From positions 124,001-188,000 of the forward strand of contig JAOALB010000091.1 in the NCBI GenBank assembly GCA_025331125.1: 64,000 nt of DNA, in the 5' to 3' direction. The translations under genes were made by a program, and so were the position numbers. Source of the DNA: Mycogone perniciosa. Its lineage: Eukaryota; Ascomycota; Sordariomycetes; Hypocreales; Hypocreaceae. Below, one piece after another: positions 12,359 to 24,100 of this stretch (its first letter is position 1; each line of letters opens with the position of its first letter). Under the pieces are notes generated by a model. The model ran no database searches, had not been told where the DNA came from, and worked only from the letters and a program-made list of their open reading frames with translations.

Positions 12359-12845
12359 ATGTCCGACGAAAGCGGTGTCACCATCCCCAAGGGCGCCTCC
12401 GCCGAGGAGACCTTTGCTGAGAGCAAGGGCAAGGGAAAGGCTGCGGCGGAGGATGTTCCTCAGAACACCACCGTCGATGAGGACGATGACGACGACGAAG
12501 ATGACGACGAAGAAGAGGAAGAAGAGGTATGCGGAGTATTTCCCTAGATTTGATCTCCTCAGCTGTTTGTAGATATATGCTAACCGTGCGATGGCAGAAC
12601 GCCGAAGGAGGTAATTATGAGCCCCTGGCCTCGTTGAACCTATGAGTTATCTAACCATTTTGCGCGTAGATGAGGATGGCATGGAAGAGATCGACCTCAA
12701 CAACATCGTTGAGGGTGGGCGCCGCACCCGTGGTGCCAAGATCGACTTTGCCAAGGCTGCTGAACAGCACCCAGCCGAAGAGGACGAGGATGACGATGAC
12801 GATGACTTTGAGCCTCCCAACGAGGACATCGAGATGAGCGGTTAA
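12359..12845 (+). CDS. CHZ1: Histone H2A.Z-H2B chaperone CHZ1
   Basis: Exons join(12359..12526,12598..12610,12670..12845), 118 aa. The middle exon is only 13 nt, framed by a CAG acceptor and a GTAATT donor, and the frame closes exactly across both introns. The protein is highly acidic (two Asp/Glu blocks). After the second intron it carries the CHZ motif EEIDLNNIVEGGRRTRGAKI followed by DFAKAA, the signature used by yeast Chz1 to bind H2A.Z-H2B dimers. Length and charge fit the family (~100-150 aa). It acts in the nucleus, delivering H2A.Z to the SWR1 remodeller. Confidence is high because the motif is distinctive; the micro-exon should be confirmed with transcripts. Confidence 0.88.
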
Positions 12846-13809
12846 GGGACGGCGACAGTGATGTTTCCAGGCAAGAAAAATGTTTGGAGGATCGCATGAT
12901 GTTATGATTTTAAACTCCCGGAATTGGTACGCGACGAGGGAGCAGGGGTTTCTCGCCATCTTAGCTGGATCTGACGCCCCATGAGATGTGGAGAGCAAAA
13001 ACCGAGCCAGCTGTTTGCTCTACTGCACATAGTACTGCACCATGGCACGCGTATAAATGAATGAGAACAACTCACGCATTGACTTGAACCGTGTTTCTTG
13101 AGTTGAAGTGCCGTTGGCATCCGTGTCGTGCAGTCTCGGCCCGCCAACCCCCACAATGTCGGTAGAAGTAGTACTGTGTTGGAAGCTGAACTCAGCGTAG
13201 GAGACGTGCAGTGCAGTCTCTGTAAAAGGACAACCAATTGAAACGTGTCAACCACCTCTAGTCCACTGCAGCCGATCATTCGGCAAATCAAAGAGAAAAT
13301 GCCTTCTCTATAAAACTCTTTAGACATTGTAGTATTCGTACTCTATAGTTTTATATGGAATATTAGCAGCAGTTGAGCCCAGACGGCTAGAATTTTAAGC
13401 TTCGTGGCCACGATTGGACGAAGGCTATTAAGTTGGTACGTACTCCCTCCCGCCACTTGTAACAGACAAGGTTACGGGAAGACCACCTAAACCAAAAAAA
13501 CTGTCCCCGAACATGGATATAATTTAATAGGGGGATCAGCCAACGCATTTTTCTACAAGATACCTTTTTTTCAACCTGGTTGATATGCTTATACCTTGCG
13601 ACTGAATTACAGTCACGGGCCCCCTTTTTATCATCATGGCGCAAAGGTTTGTACTGGAAGCTGTGACATCCTCCTACTCCCCTCCATCGCAACACTAGCA
13701 TTGTGTCTCGCCTCGTCTATGCGATGTTCAACATCTCATCCTCCTGCACACTCGCCTCGGCATCTTTCTCCCCTTCAAATGATACGGCGGGATCTAGACT
13801 AACAGCGGA
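12846..13809. other. Intergenic region (CHZ1 / BET1)
   Basis: No gene visible on either strand. Simple AT-richer sequence with a CT-rich leader just before 13810 that is probably the BET1 5' UTR. Confidence 0.5.
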
Positions 13810-14434
13810 ATGACGACAACCAGATACGGCGCCTCATCCCTCCATCAGCGCGACTCGCGCAGCGCCCTCTTCGCGGGCTATACCGGCGACGAAACCCGAC
13901 GACCCAGCCCTTCTCCCTCCCCCAACGGCGGCGTAGGCGGATACGGCTACAGCGGCTATGGAGGCTACGCACGCAACAGCGGGAATCAGTTTGGCGGCGA
14001 GGGCCATGGCTACCGATCCGCGACACCGAATAAGAAGGGCCAATACAGCGACGCGGTGCTGAACGAACTGGAGAGCCAGAACGATGAGCATGTGGCCGGC
14101 ATTCTGGGCAAGGTCAAGGTATTGAAGGACGTAAGTTGTCCCTTTCCCCCCCCGTTCCTCCGGGAGGAGGTTACATAGGCCATGAAAGGAAACGGGAGGG
14201 CTAATACGACGGCTGCTTTTGCGGTAGATGACGGCGGCGATTGGCGATGAAATCCGCGAGTCTTCGGCCCTGGCGGAAAAAATGAACGATTCCTTTGACT
14301 CGACGAGACTGCGCCTGCGAGGCACGATGAACCGCATGTTGATCATGGCCGAGCGCTCAGGCGTGGGCTGGAAATGGTGGCTGCTGTTCTTCTTTGCTGT
14401 TGCCGTGCTCTTCACCTACGTTTGGTTGTTCTAG
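13810..14434 (+). CDS. BET1: ER-Golgi Qc-SNARE BET1
   Basis: Exons join(13810..14130,14228..14434), 175 aa; intron GTAAGT...TAG, phase 0. The N-terminus is Ser/Gly/Tyr-rich and disordered. A SNARE heptad motif (about residues 85-150) runs through LNELESQNDEHVAGILGKVK, LKDMTAAIGDEIRES and LRLRGTMNRML, and the protein ends in a tail anchor, WKWWLLFFFAVAVLFTYVWL, with only one residue beyond it. This is the standard layout of fungal Bet1, which forms the ER-to-Golgi fusion complex with Sed5, Bos1 and Sec22. The intron falls inside the SNARE motif. No missing elements. Confidence 0.9.
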
Positions 14435-14850
14435 CCTCCCCTTGACGCCTGCGAAATATTTACATTGATGTCCGATTTCTTACTTTTTGGGGGATGACGG
14501 ATAGATCCCGTGTCACACTACTACATGACCATATTAGGGGCCAGTTCACGGAGATGAAAAGGTCACGTCTAGAAACACTTTGGCCTTGGGTGGTGTGTAG
14601 AGTTGCATCTTGGGTCGGCGTTGGCGGAGTTTCAATGATATATGGCTGTCTCGTTTTGCATCTTGTACAAGGGCGATTCGCCTCGGGGCGTCAAAAGCGA
14701 GTGCTATTTATCTATATATAATACTACACAGAGCAATAATAGCAATGGGTGCTTCTCTTCTACAGCAAGTAAACGCCGTCACCCAGCATCTACTCTCCCT
14801 TTGCTCGTTTCCTCATATAGGAGGGGGGTATCTTTGTATGCCTTCACTTA

Positions 14851-16072
14851 TTATTTTCTCCGCCGGCGACTCAGCGCAGGACTGCTCTCCATCATGAAAC
14901 TGCTTTCATCCTGAGACAGCAACCCACTCAGGTCCATGCTCGTCCGAAGAACTGAATGCAGATTCAAGCCACCGCCACGCAACGTAGGAGACTGAGGCGG
15001 ACCGAGAGGAGCAGCCATCGGTACGAAACTAACATCCTGGACCCCGGTACCGTCGTCATCGTCATCGTCATCGTATTGATTTTCTTCCTCTTCTTCGTCC
15101 TCGCTACTGCCGCTCCTGCTGCTGCTGTTGCTGTTGCTGCTGAGTTCGGCCTCTGAGTCGGTGTGCTCGTAGCCGTCCTCAGCCTCAGGGATGTCGTCGT
15201 CGAGATTGGCATCCATGTCGCCCGCCATGCCATCATCTAGGGTGCCGTCGTAGGCGAAGTCGTCTTCGTCGAGCATATGGCCTCGGTCTTCCTCTTCGAG
15301 CTCCTCTTCGCCGCCGTACATGTCGTCTCCTTCTGGGTCACCGCGGATGATGGCTTCTCTGAAGGCATCGTCTGCCATCCGCATCCGTGCGGCCATGAGA
15401 TCATGTTGTCGTTCCTCTCGTAGGGCTTCCTCATCCGGGTCTTCCTCGTAGTCTTCTTCTTCATCCTCGTCCTCGTCCTCGTCTTCTTCTTCCTCTTCTT
15501 CATCGTCATCGCCATCATCACCGCCTAGAGCAAAGTCATCATCTGCATCCGGAATCTCATCATCCAGATCCTGCGCGCCATCCAGCTGTACGTCATCCAT
15601 CATCCCCTCATCAGTTACACCGCCCTCCGCCTCAGCCTCAGCCAGCTCCTGCGCCAGCTGCTCCCGGCGCATCGCCTCCTGATGCTCTTCTTGCTCGCGT
15701 TTCTCCTCTCGCATCTGGTGCAACGTCTTGGGCACGCCCGGCGGCCTGAGCCACGTGGAGCCAAAATTCTGCACGTTCACGCGACGACGGTGCATGTTCT
15801 GTTCGTCTGCGGCGAGGCGGGCCAGCGCCGTTCGCTCGAGGAGCTGTCCGCGCTGGCGCACTTGGTTAGGGCCATGGTGGTTGTTGGTGCCTGGTTCTGC
15901 GGAGAGGTTATCGACGGGTCCTGGTGGGATGAATGGGTTTCTGGAAGACGTGTACCACAGAGAGTGTGACTAGATGGGAAGCCATTGTCAGACGAAGAGC
16001 GCTTGTAGACGGTTGAGCAACTCGGAGGGATCTTACGTCTCGTGGGGTAAAGTCTGGGAGCGTAGCAAACAT
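14851..16072 (-). CDS. APC15: Anaphase-promoting complex subunit 15 (Apc15)
   Basis: Exons complement(join(14851..15969,16037..16072)), 384 aa. Exon 1 encodes only 12 residues (MFATLPDFTPRD) before a GTAAGA donor; exon 2 resumes with SHSLWYTSSRNPF, and the conserved core RLAADEQNMHRRRVNVQNFG, STWLRPPGVPKTL follows. This N-terminal block (DSHSLWYTsxxP, 'NVqnFGstWLrPPGv') is characteristic of fungal Apc15. The rest is an extremely acidic Asp/Glu tail and a basic C-terminus. Family knowledge: Apc15 (Mnd2 in yeast) regulates APC/C activity and mitotic-checkpoint-complex release. Lies tail-to-tail with BET1, with a ~416-bp gap holding no other gene. Confidence 0.85.
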
Positions 16073-19000
16073 TGGATTCGATCACGACGTTTAGAAACGC
16101 CGTCGTCTGCCCAGCTTGTACTCCGTAGTCCGTATCGTTAGGAGAGAGTCGTTAGTTAGTCGGTACGTATCATGACGATGTTGTTTAACAGGGATGCAGC
16201 ATTTCGATTGATAAACGAAGGCCCGCAGTTGCGCTTGGCGCGCTTATCAGCCGCCAGCCAAGATTAACTTCTTCTCAAGCATTGGACGAAAAAGTCTACT
16301 AATGAGAATACAATAATACGGTCTCTAACTGAGCAAAATCGACCACGGAACCGTGATGGCATGATGAATTACTAAGGTATTAAATTGACCAAACAGTCAT
16401 GCTACTACTAATACTACTACTACTTCGTACTTCGTACTATACTACTACATGGGTGGGCGGATTTGCATGCGGACTTTTCCAGCGACTACGTTACTCATCA
16501 AGTCTCGTCTCATATTGCCCCGCCGTTGCCTCCCTGCCTTCAGAGTTAGGTGACTGACTCTTATTCAGTCGCACATCGCCACCAAACAGTCTCTCTTGCA
16601 GCACAGTTGCGAAGGGATGGCCTTCACCGCTCAAGACCAAGCTCACAATAGAAGAGACAAGCATTGAAACATCTGATGACCCTACCTAAAGTGCTTGGGT
16701 GCACTCCTCTTTTTGGTGGTTTGCATCTCTGAGCCACCCCGCGGAATCGGAAAAAGCCGCAGTGTGCACTCAGATGCAAGTCGGGATTTCTCGGGATGGC
16801 TGCCAATTTGACCCCCATCTCTAATGCTCCCTTCCACCGAGGCAGCATGATATTAGTAGTGGTGCTATTGCTCCATACTCCGTACTATCGTAACATGATG
16901 GCGGGTAGTACTCCGTAATAATACGTCTGCTCCGTCTTCGGTGTCGTATTGTGCATAGTCTCCCGTCACATTCGGTGCGTCTATAAACCCACCAAAAGAC
17001 GACATAGTACATAAAGGCCGAGCAATACGCCGCCTCAGGTACATAGTATATGTACTAATATATGTAGTCAATTCCAGATCCAGCTCATCACATATCATTA
17101 GCCCTTCTTCGTTCAACATTGTACGGACGGAGTACGACAGGCAGCGGAAAATTTCCTCTTTAGGGCCAAATTTGCTAGTAGAAAAAGTTCGCCGTCAAGC
17201 CTAAAAGCTGCACAATGATGATATAAAGAAGTTGCCGACTTCGGTCGGGTCATCGGAGGTTTTCTGACGCTGACGTCGTTCCTCGTGTGCCGCCGCCGTT
17301 GCAGGCACTGGATGTCGTATTTATAACAGTAGTGGTTCACCAGTGATCTGGGACTGGTTTGGACCCCTGGTCCCGCTACCTAGTCGGGACAATAAGCCCT
17401 TGCTTAGGCGGAGCAAACCTGCGTCAGTGCGTTTTCCAGTCGTCCGTCGATGGTGAAGAACAAGTTACTCCGTAGTAGCAACAGGATTCAAAGTATCAAT
17501 GCTTGGTCATACTAATCCTATGCTATTCATAAGCCGTCGTATTTGCGATTTCTTTCAACATCTCCCATTAGTGGATCAATTTCGGCTGAAAGGCCCATGG
17601 GTCCGTCCTGAAGCGTACATACTCGTAGAGACTGAGTCCACTCATTGGCCTAGCCGCAACCTTGCTGATGAAATGAATGCTACCTTGGTGTGACATGCAA
17701 CCACGGCGCCGAGCAAGGTAACAACGAAAACAAACTCAACAAAGTGTCGACACCTCGTTAAGATGAAATGGCTCCAAACGGTGGCTCGCAGACTATTACT
17801 GCGCTAGTAGCGTCAAGATTCGGGCCACGGGCCGGCAATCTTGGTTGGCCTGAGATAAGGATTAATCGGCCACGGCTAAGGCATTGATTGGCTGCACGAG
17901 CCAATTCTTTTATGTCGATGTTTTGGGTGAGCGCAGGCAAGGAAGCACCACCCACACAAGGAAATGGGCCGATGTGAGGATGCGGATCATGATCCCTCTA
18001 ATATTGCCTGCGAAGGCGCAGGAGAAACGACGGTGGCGGCTCGGAACCCTGGTCATCGTCCTAAGACTGCATTCCCATCTTATCCATCTTGCAGGGACAG
18101 CTGCAAGCGAGCTGTTCAGGTACTATGTAGGGAGCAATAGTGGTATGTCAGAAGCGTAGCTCGTGTGACCACGTCAGCAACAACCAATGAGGAAGACCAG
18201 CGAAGTTGTGTGTGTGTTGCGAGGCCCAATCATTGTAAGGTTGCCATCGATTGAGTTCTTTTCATAGCGGAACTGAGAGGGCGCATTGGTTGATTTGTCG
18301 CCATCAACAAATGAACATGCCTCTGTCGACACCCCTCAGACTTCGGCAGCATGCTTTGTGGCGTTAAGACTTGAGCGCGACATCGGCCAGGCAGGTCTCC
18401 GGGCTTGGAAAATAGCCATTCATGATTGGCCGCACAGCTAAGCTCGAAGCCGTCAGCCACAGATCCTCATGCGCATGGCCCTGCCATTTGCCTTTCTGGC
18501 TGTTGCTTGGCTTGGGTGGTTGGGATGGCCCCTGCAAGTCGCTGAGATGCTGTGGGGTTGGGTGTGCTGCTGTCCCGGATTCGGAAGATATTGGCACCTG
18601 TCCGCCAGCATTTCTCTTACACAAAGTGTACAGCAAACCAAATTCTCAACGACAGGATAAGGCCGAGGCAAGGGCCAGTCAGGCCATGAGCAGATGAACG
18701 CCGACTAGACCCAACCGGGTGGCGAGAACTTATGACTGTACTGTGACAGCGGGGGGGACGCGAATTATGCGGAAAAGCCGTGGTAGGCGACAGCTGTGAG
18801 ACGAGAAATGAGAAATGAGATGATGGAACGATGAAGCTGACCGCGCGCATCTGCTCCTGCATCCCGATCCGACAGACAAACGAGCAATTCTGGGGCTATT
18901 TCTGGCCTCAATCGAAGTAAACAGGGGCAAAATCAGCCTTAAATATCCCCAGGGCCAATTCCAGTTTAATGGGGGTAATAGCAACGTTTTTGAGGGTAAT

Positions 19001-21161
19001 CAAATACCCAATTCGGCCAGTTGGCCCAGAGTTGCGGATGACACCGTTCGGTCTGTCTGGGTTTATTACGTACACTCTCGATCCGTTGACTCCAGCAGCG
19101 TTGCAGTTCAGGCCAGATCGCACGCCGGGGAGGACCGGGTTGGTAATATGCATGCCTGCAATTGGCTCTCTGTGGACGAAGACGTCGTATGGTGACGTGC
19201 CATGCTGCGCTGTGCTCTGTTGTCGGAGATTCAATGGAGCCATGGAGCCTATGGAGCATATGGAGCGCGGGTCCCCTCTGCATGGAGCACAGAAACTGAC
19301 ATCACCACCGAAAGGAGGGGTCTCTCGTGTGTTCTCCGCGCATCGGCGACAGACGACGGCCAAACCCCCAATCCTGCCGGCCTCTCATACGGCGCAAATG
19401 GCCTCGAAGGCGTCTGCGGTGTTTTCTTGACATGTGCTTCTGGCGCCAGTCGACATCAAATGGAGGGGCAGATCGGAGCCGTTCTCGCCAGTCAGAGCGC
19501 CGCATTTCGTGTCTTGGGTGTCGGCCAGCTCCTACACGCCCCCACTGTCAGTTGCAGCTAAGCACACCCTGGTAACCCAGAGGGCTGTCCTAGTTCCGGA
19601 CCAAGTTGCACATCGACGAGGCGACTAGCAGCCGCTTCTGACATTTTTTACTCGCCTACTTGGCCCTGGTCGGACCACTCCTTGCTGGTGAGATCCATGG
19701 GCTTGGCAGGCTGTTGCCTCGAGTTACTTTCCGAACTGTGAGAGGAGAGCCGCTTGGAGAAGGGGGGGGGGGCGACGCCGGAGCAGAAGCCTCCATTCCC
19801 ATCATAAAAGCATGCCCTCCTCCCTCCCTCCCCCCTCTTCTGCTCTTTTCGCGCTCTCTCCTCTCCTTTGCCTTTTCTCGTCTTGCTCTCCTTCTCCGTA
19901 GCTTGCTGTGCTAGGCCTAGAGCGCACGGCACCCCATTGATATCAGAAGAGCAATATAGCTGGTAAGTTAAGCAAAGCAATGCTGGCTGTCCTCTCCCCC
20001 AAATCCAAAAACCCCCCCAGATCCCCAGTTTCCCTTTCCAGAACAATCGAGGAACACGAGGTCCATCTCTCTGCGGGTGCCAACTATGCTTCGCCGGACG
20101 TGGGACATGACAGCCACCGAAGTCATCATCTGAACATGGCGCACCGAGGAAAACCCTCTCATGACGGGTGACCGATTCGACAGGAAACCCGATTGGTGAG
20201 GAAAGCCACAGCCAGGTGAAGGACATGATGATACTACAAAGAAAGAGATGCTTTGGGTGATTCCAAGAGTCTGTTGGCCTGCAAACTGGCAATACCATGT
20301 CCTCGTGTGATTGATGAAACCATCAATCGTGGGTTGACTTTTTGCCTTCCCCGCCAACGGCGTAACGTCATTGTTCGGTGTGCCATTGGCCCAGCAGACA
20401 AAGCACGCCGGGAAAGAAGAATATAAAGAAAGTCTTTTTCTCGTCTCTGCTCCTTGATGAATCTGGTCTCATCAATGCCTCTGAGTATTCAGGTGCCAGC
20501 GCGGCTGCGGCATCGCGAACATGTTGCCTAAATTGGGGCTCGGAACCGAAATGCATGGATACTTTTTTGTGGGCATGAGGGGTACCGTGGGGGGGATAAG
20601 GCGACGCCATCGTCATCGTCCAGCATCTGTTTGGCTGCTGGCGCCCTAAAATTGGGCACCAAATGCGCTGGAGCAGGGGGGCGGGGGCTGCAAACGCAAG
20701 GTTGCAGTGAGACAAGGTCCCCTGCAGCAGCCCCACCATGCCGCCACCACCGCTACCGGCAACGCTTGCAGCTGCAGTCCCCTCTGTACGAGTAACCTCT
20801 ATTGAAACAACGCTTGGAACAGCGATCAATGGCCGGTTATGGCAACGGAGACTCGCAGCCGGAGACTTTACTTTGGACCTCAGACCTCTAACCTTATCTT
20901 CTTCTTTCTGGATCTTTTCTTTTCTTTTCCTCTTCACCACCCTCTTTCTTGTTTCTGGATACACATCATCCCACAAACCACTTATCACTGTCTTTTTGGT
21001 ATCATGACTGGAGATTAACATATCATCGTTTTTTGCATTAGATCTGTACTGTGTTGGAGCAGCCACAACTTGCTGCTCTCGGCTCGCAGCCATTGCCCAC
21101 GGCCTCGTCCGTCCGCCGCCCCGACTAGAAACCAGAAACGAGAAACAAATCCTCGCCTAGC
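16073..21161. other. Long gene-poor interval upstream of glutamate synthase
   Basis: About 5 kb without a supportable gene. ORFs here (for example 19648-20298 minus, 20368-21093 minus) have compositions driven by CT/GA-rich sequence, lack family signals and sit opposite a probable leader. Contains numerous TACTCCGTA/TACTTCGTA words (16116-16130, 16419-16445, 16870-16920, 17120-17135), a poly-G run near 19761 and a pyrimidine-rich stretch (20880-21160) that probably is the GLT1 5' leader. It probably holds extended regulatory sequence. Confidence 0.5.
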
Positions 21162-24100
21162 ATGGGCCTGCTCGAGGATTTTGACGACCGACAAATTCAC
21201 CAAGAAGCCGAGCAAGAGCAATACCACCCGTATGAGTACCAGGCCGAGAACAATGACTCGTGGGCTGGTGCCTTGCCCGTGAAGCAGGGTCTTTACGACC
21301 CATCCTATGAAAAGGATGCTTGCGGTGTAGGCTTTGCTTGGTGAGTGCAGCTGCTCTGTCCCAACTCCGTGGTGATCCGTCAACTAACCTGTATATTCAG
21401 CCATATCAAGGGCAAGCCCAGCCACAAAATCGTTAGCGATGGTGAGTTGCTTGCTGAATTAGTCACTACAAGTAAGTCTATGAATTTGCTAACACCATAT
21501 TAGCACGAAACCTCTTGTGCAACATGACCCATCGTGGTGCTGTGGGATCCGACGCCCGAGATGGTGACGGTGCCGGTGTCATGACATCCATCCCCCATAA
21601 GTTCTTTATCAAGAACTTCGAGAGAGAGGAGAACATTAAGTTGCCTCCTCTGGGTCAGTACGCCGTGGGAAATCTGTTCTTCAAGCCCGACGAAGAGACT
21701 TTCGAAGAGTCCAAGAGGCAGCTGGAAGACGTTGCTGAATCGTTGGGCCTGCGAGTTTTGGGATGGCGACGGCCACCTGTCGACTCGAGTCTGCTGGGTC
21801 CCGCGGCCAAGTCCCGCGAGCCCATCATTGCTCAGCCCTTTATTGTGCTTACTTCTGCTTACGGTCCTGGCAATGCCCCAGAGATCACTGACCCAGCCAA
21901 GTTCGACGATCGGTACTTTGAGCGTCAACTTTACGTGCTCCGGAAGCGCGCCACCCACACAATCGGCCTCCACAACTGGTTCTACCTTTGCTCGCTCTCA
22001 AACAGGAACATTGTCTACAAGGGACAACTTGCCCCTGTGCAGGTGTACTCCTACTACCACGACCTGGTCAACGCTGACTACGAGGCGCACTTTGCCCTGG
22101 TTCACTCACGTTTCTCCACAAACACCTTCCCTTCATGGGATCGTGCTCAGCCTTTGCGATGGGCTGCCCACAACGGAGAAATCAACACCTTGCGAGGCAA
22201 CAAGAACTGGATGCGTGCTCGTGAGGGTGTCATGCACTCCGATATCTTCAAGGATGAGCTGGAGATGATGTACCCCGTTGTTGAAGATGGTGGTTCTGAC
22301 TCTGCTGCCTTTGACAATGTTCTCGAGCTGCTGACCATTAACGGCGTGCTCTCCCTTCCGGAGGCAGTTATGCTTATGGTTCCAGAGGCTTGGCAAGGCA
22401 ACGAAAACATGGACCCCAACAAGGCCGCATTCTACGAATGGGCTGCTTGCCAAATGGAGCCTTGGGACGGTCCTGCTCTCTTCACCTTTGCCGACGGACG
22501 TTACTGTGGTGCTAACCTGGACCGAAACGGTCTCCGACCTTGTCGATTCTATGTCATGGATGATGACCGTATCATCTGTGCTTCCGAAGTTGGCACCATC
22601 CCCGTTGAGCCTGAGTCGGTTGTCCAAAAGGGACGACTGCAGCCTGGAAAAATGCTCCTGGTCGATACACAGGCTGGTCGAATCATTGACGATGCCGAGC
22701 TAAAGGAGGCTGTAGCAAACCGACACGACTTCCGTGCTTGGCTGGATCGCGAGTTGATCACCATGCCTAAAGTCCTGGAGACTCTCGAGTCCAAGATTGA
22801 CCTAGCAGCCAAGCCCGATGAGTTTCTGCTCCAAAGTGACCCCTTGCTGCTTTCTTTCGGTTACACTCACGAACAGGTCAGCCTGTTACTGGCGCCTATG
22901 GCCGCTGACGAGAAAGAAGCCTTGGGTTCCATGGGTAACGATGGCCCCCTTGCCTGCCTGACCCAGTCGCCACGTCTTTTGTACGACTATTTCCGACAGC
23001 TCTTTGCGCAGGTCACCAACCCACCGATTGACCCCATCAGAGAGTCTATAGTCATGTCTTTGGAATGCTACGTTGGTCCTCAGGGTAACTTGCTCGAAAT
23101 GGATGCATCCCAGTGCGGCCGACTTCTGCTCCCCAGCCCCATCCTGTCCATTCCCGAGTTCAATGCGCTCAAAAACATGTCCACCATCTACCCCGAGTGG
23201 ACTGTCAAGACAATTGACTTGACTTTCCCGAAGTCTGAGGGTGTTGCGGGTTACCTGAAGCAGCTGGATGAAATCTGCAAGGAGGCCACAGCCGCAATTG
23301 AGGCACGCGACCGCATCATTGTTCTCTCTGACCGAAAGACGTCTGCCGATCGTATCGCTGTCTCTACGCTACTAGCCTCTGGTATGGTTCACCACCATCT
23401 CGTCAGCAACAAGTGGAGATCAATGGCTGCTCTCGTAGTTGAGACCGCTGAGGCTCGCGAGGTCCACCACATGTGTGTTTTGCTCGGTTATGGTGCTGAT
23501 GCCATCAACCCCCACCTTGCCATGGAGTGCATCCTCAAGCTCAACAGGGAGGGTCTTATCAAGAAGAAGAAGCTGGCTGACGACGTGCTCATCCACAACT
23601 ACAAGCACTCGTGTGACGGTGGTATCCTCAAGGTTATGAGCAAGATGGGTATCTCGACCTTGGCTTCGTACAAGGGTGCTCAAATTTTTGAGGCCCTTGG
23701 TCTTGATGAGTCTGTCGTCGAGCGCTGCTTCAAGGGCACTGCTTCGCGTATCCAGGGTCTCACTTATGAACTCATCGCTGAGGACGCCTTCCGATTCCAC
23801 GAGCGTGGTTTCCCATCGCGGTATACCGTTGGCGTCAAGGCACTTCCTGAGTCTGGCGAATACCACTGGCGTGACGGTGGTGAGGCTCACATCAACGACC
23901 CGACCTCCATCGCTAACATTCAGGACGCTGTCCGTACCAAGAACGACAAGTCGTACGAGGCCTACTCAAGATCCGAGTACGAGCAAATTAAGGCTTGCAC
24001 TCTCCGTGGTCTTCTCGACTTTAAGTTTGAGGATCGCACACCGGTTCCCATTGACCAAGTTGAGCCATGGACCGACATCGTCCGACGCTTCTGCACTGGT

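Noticed and set aside
19648..20298. 216-codon minus-strand ORF upstream of GLT1
   Set aside because: Composition follows GA/CT-rich simple sequence; no signal, domain or splice structure.
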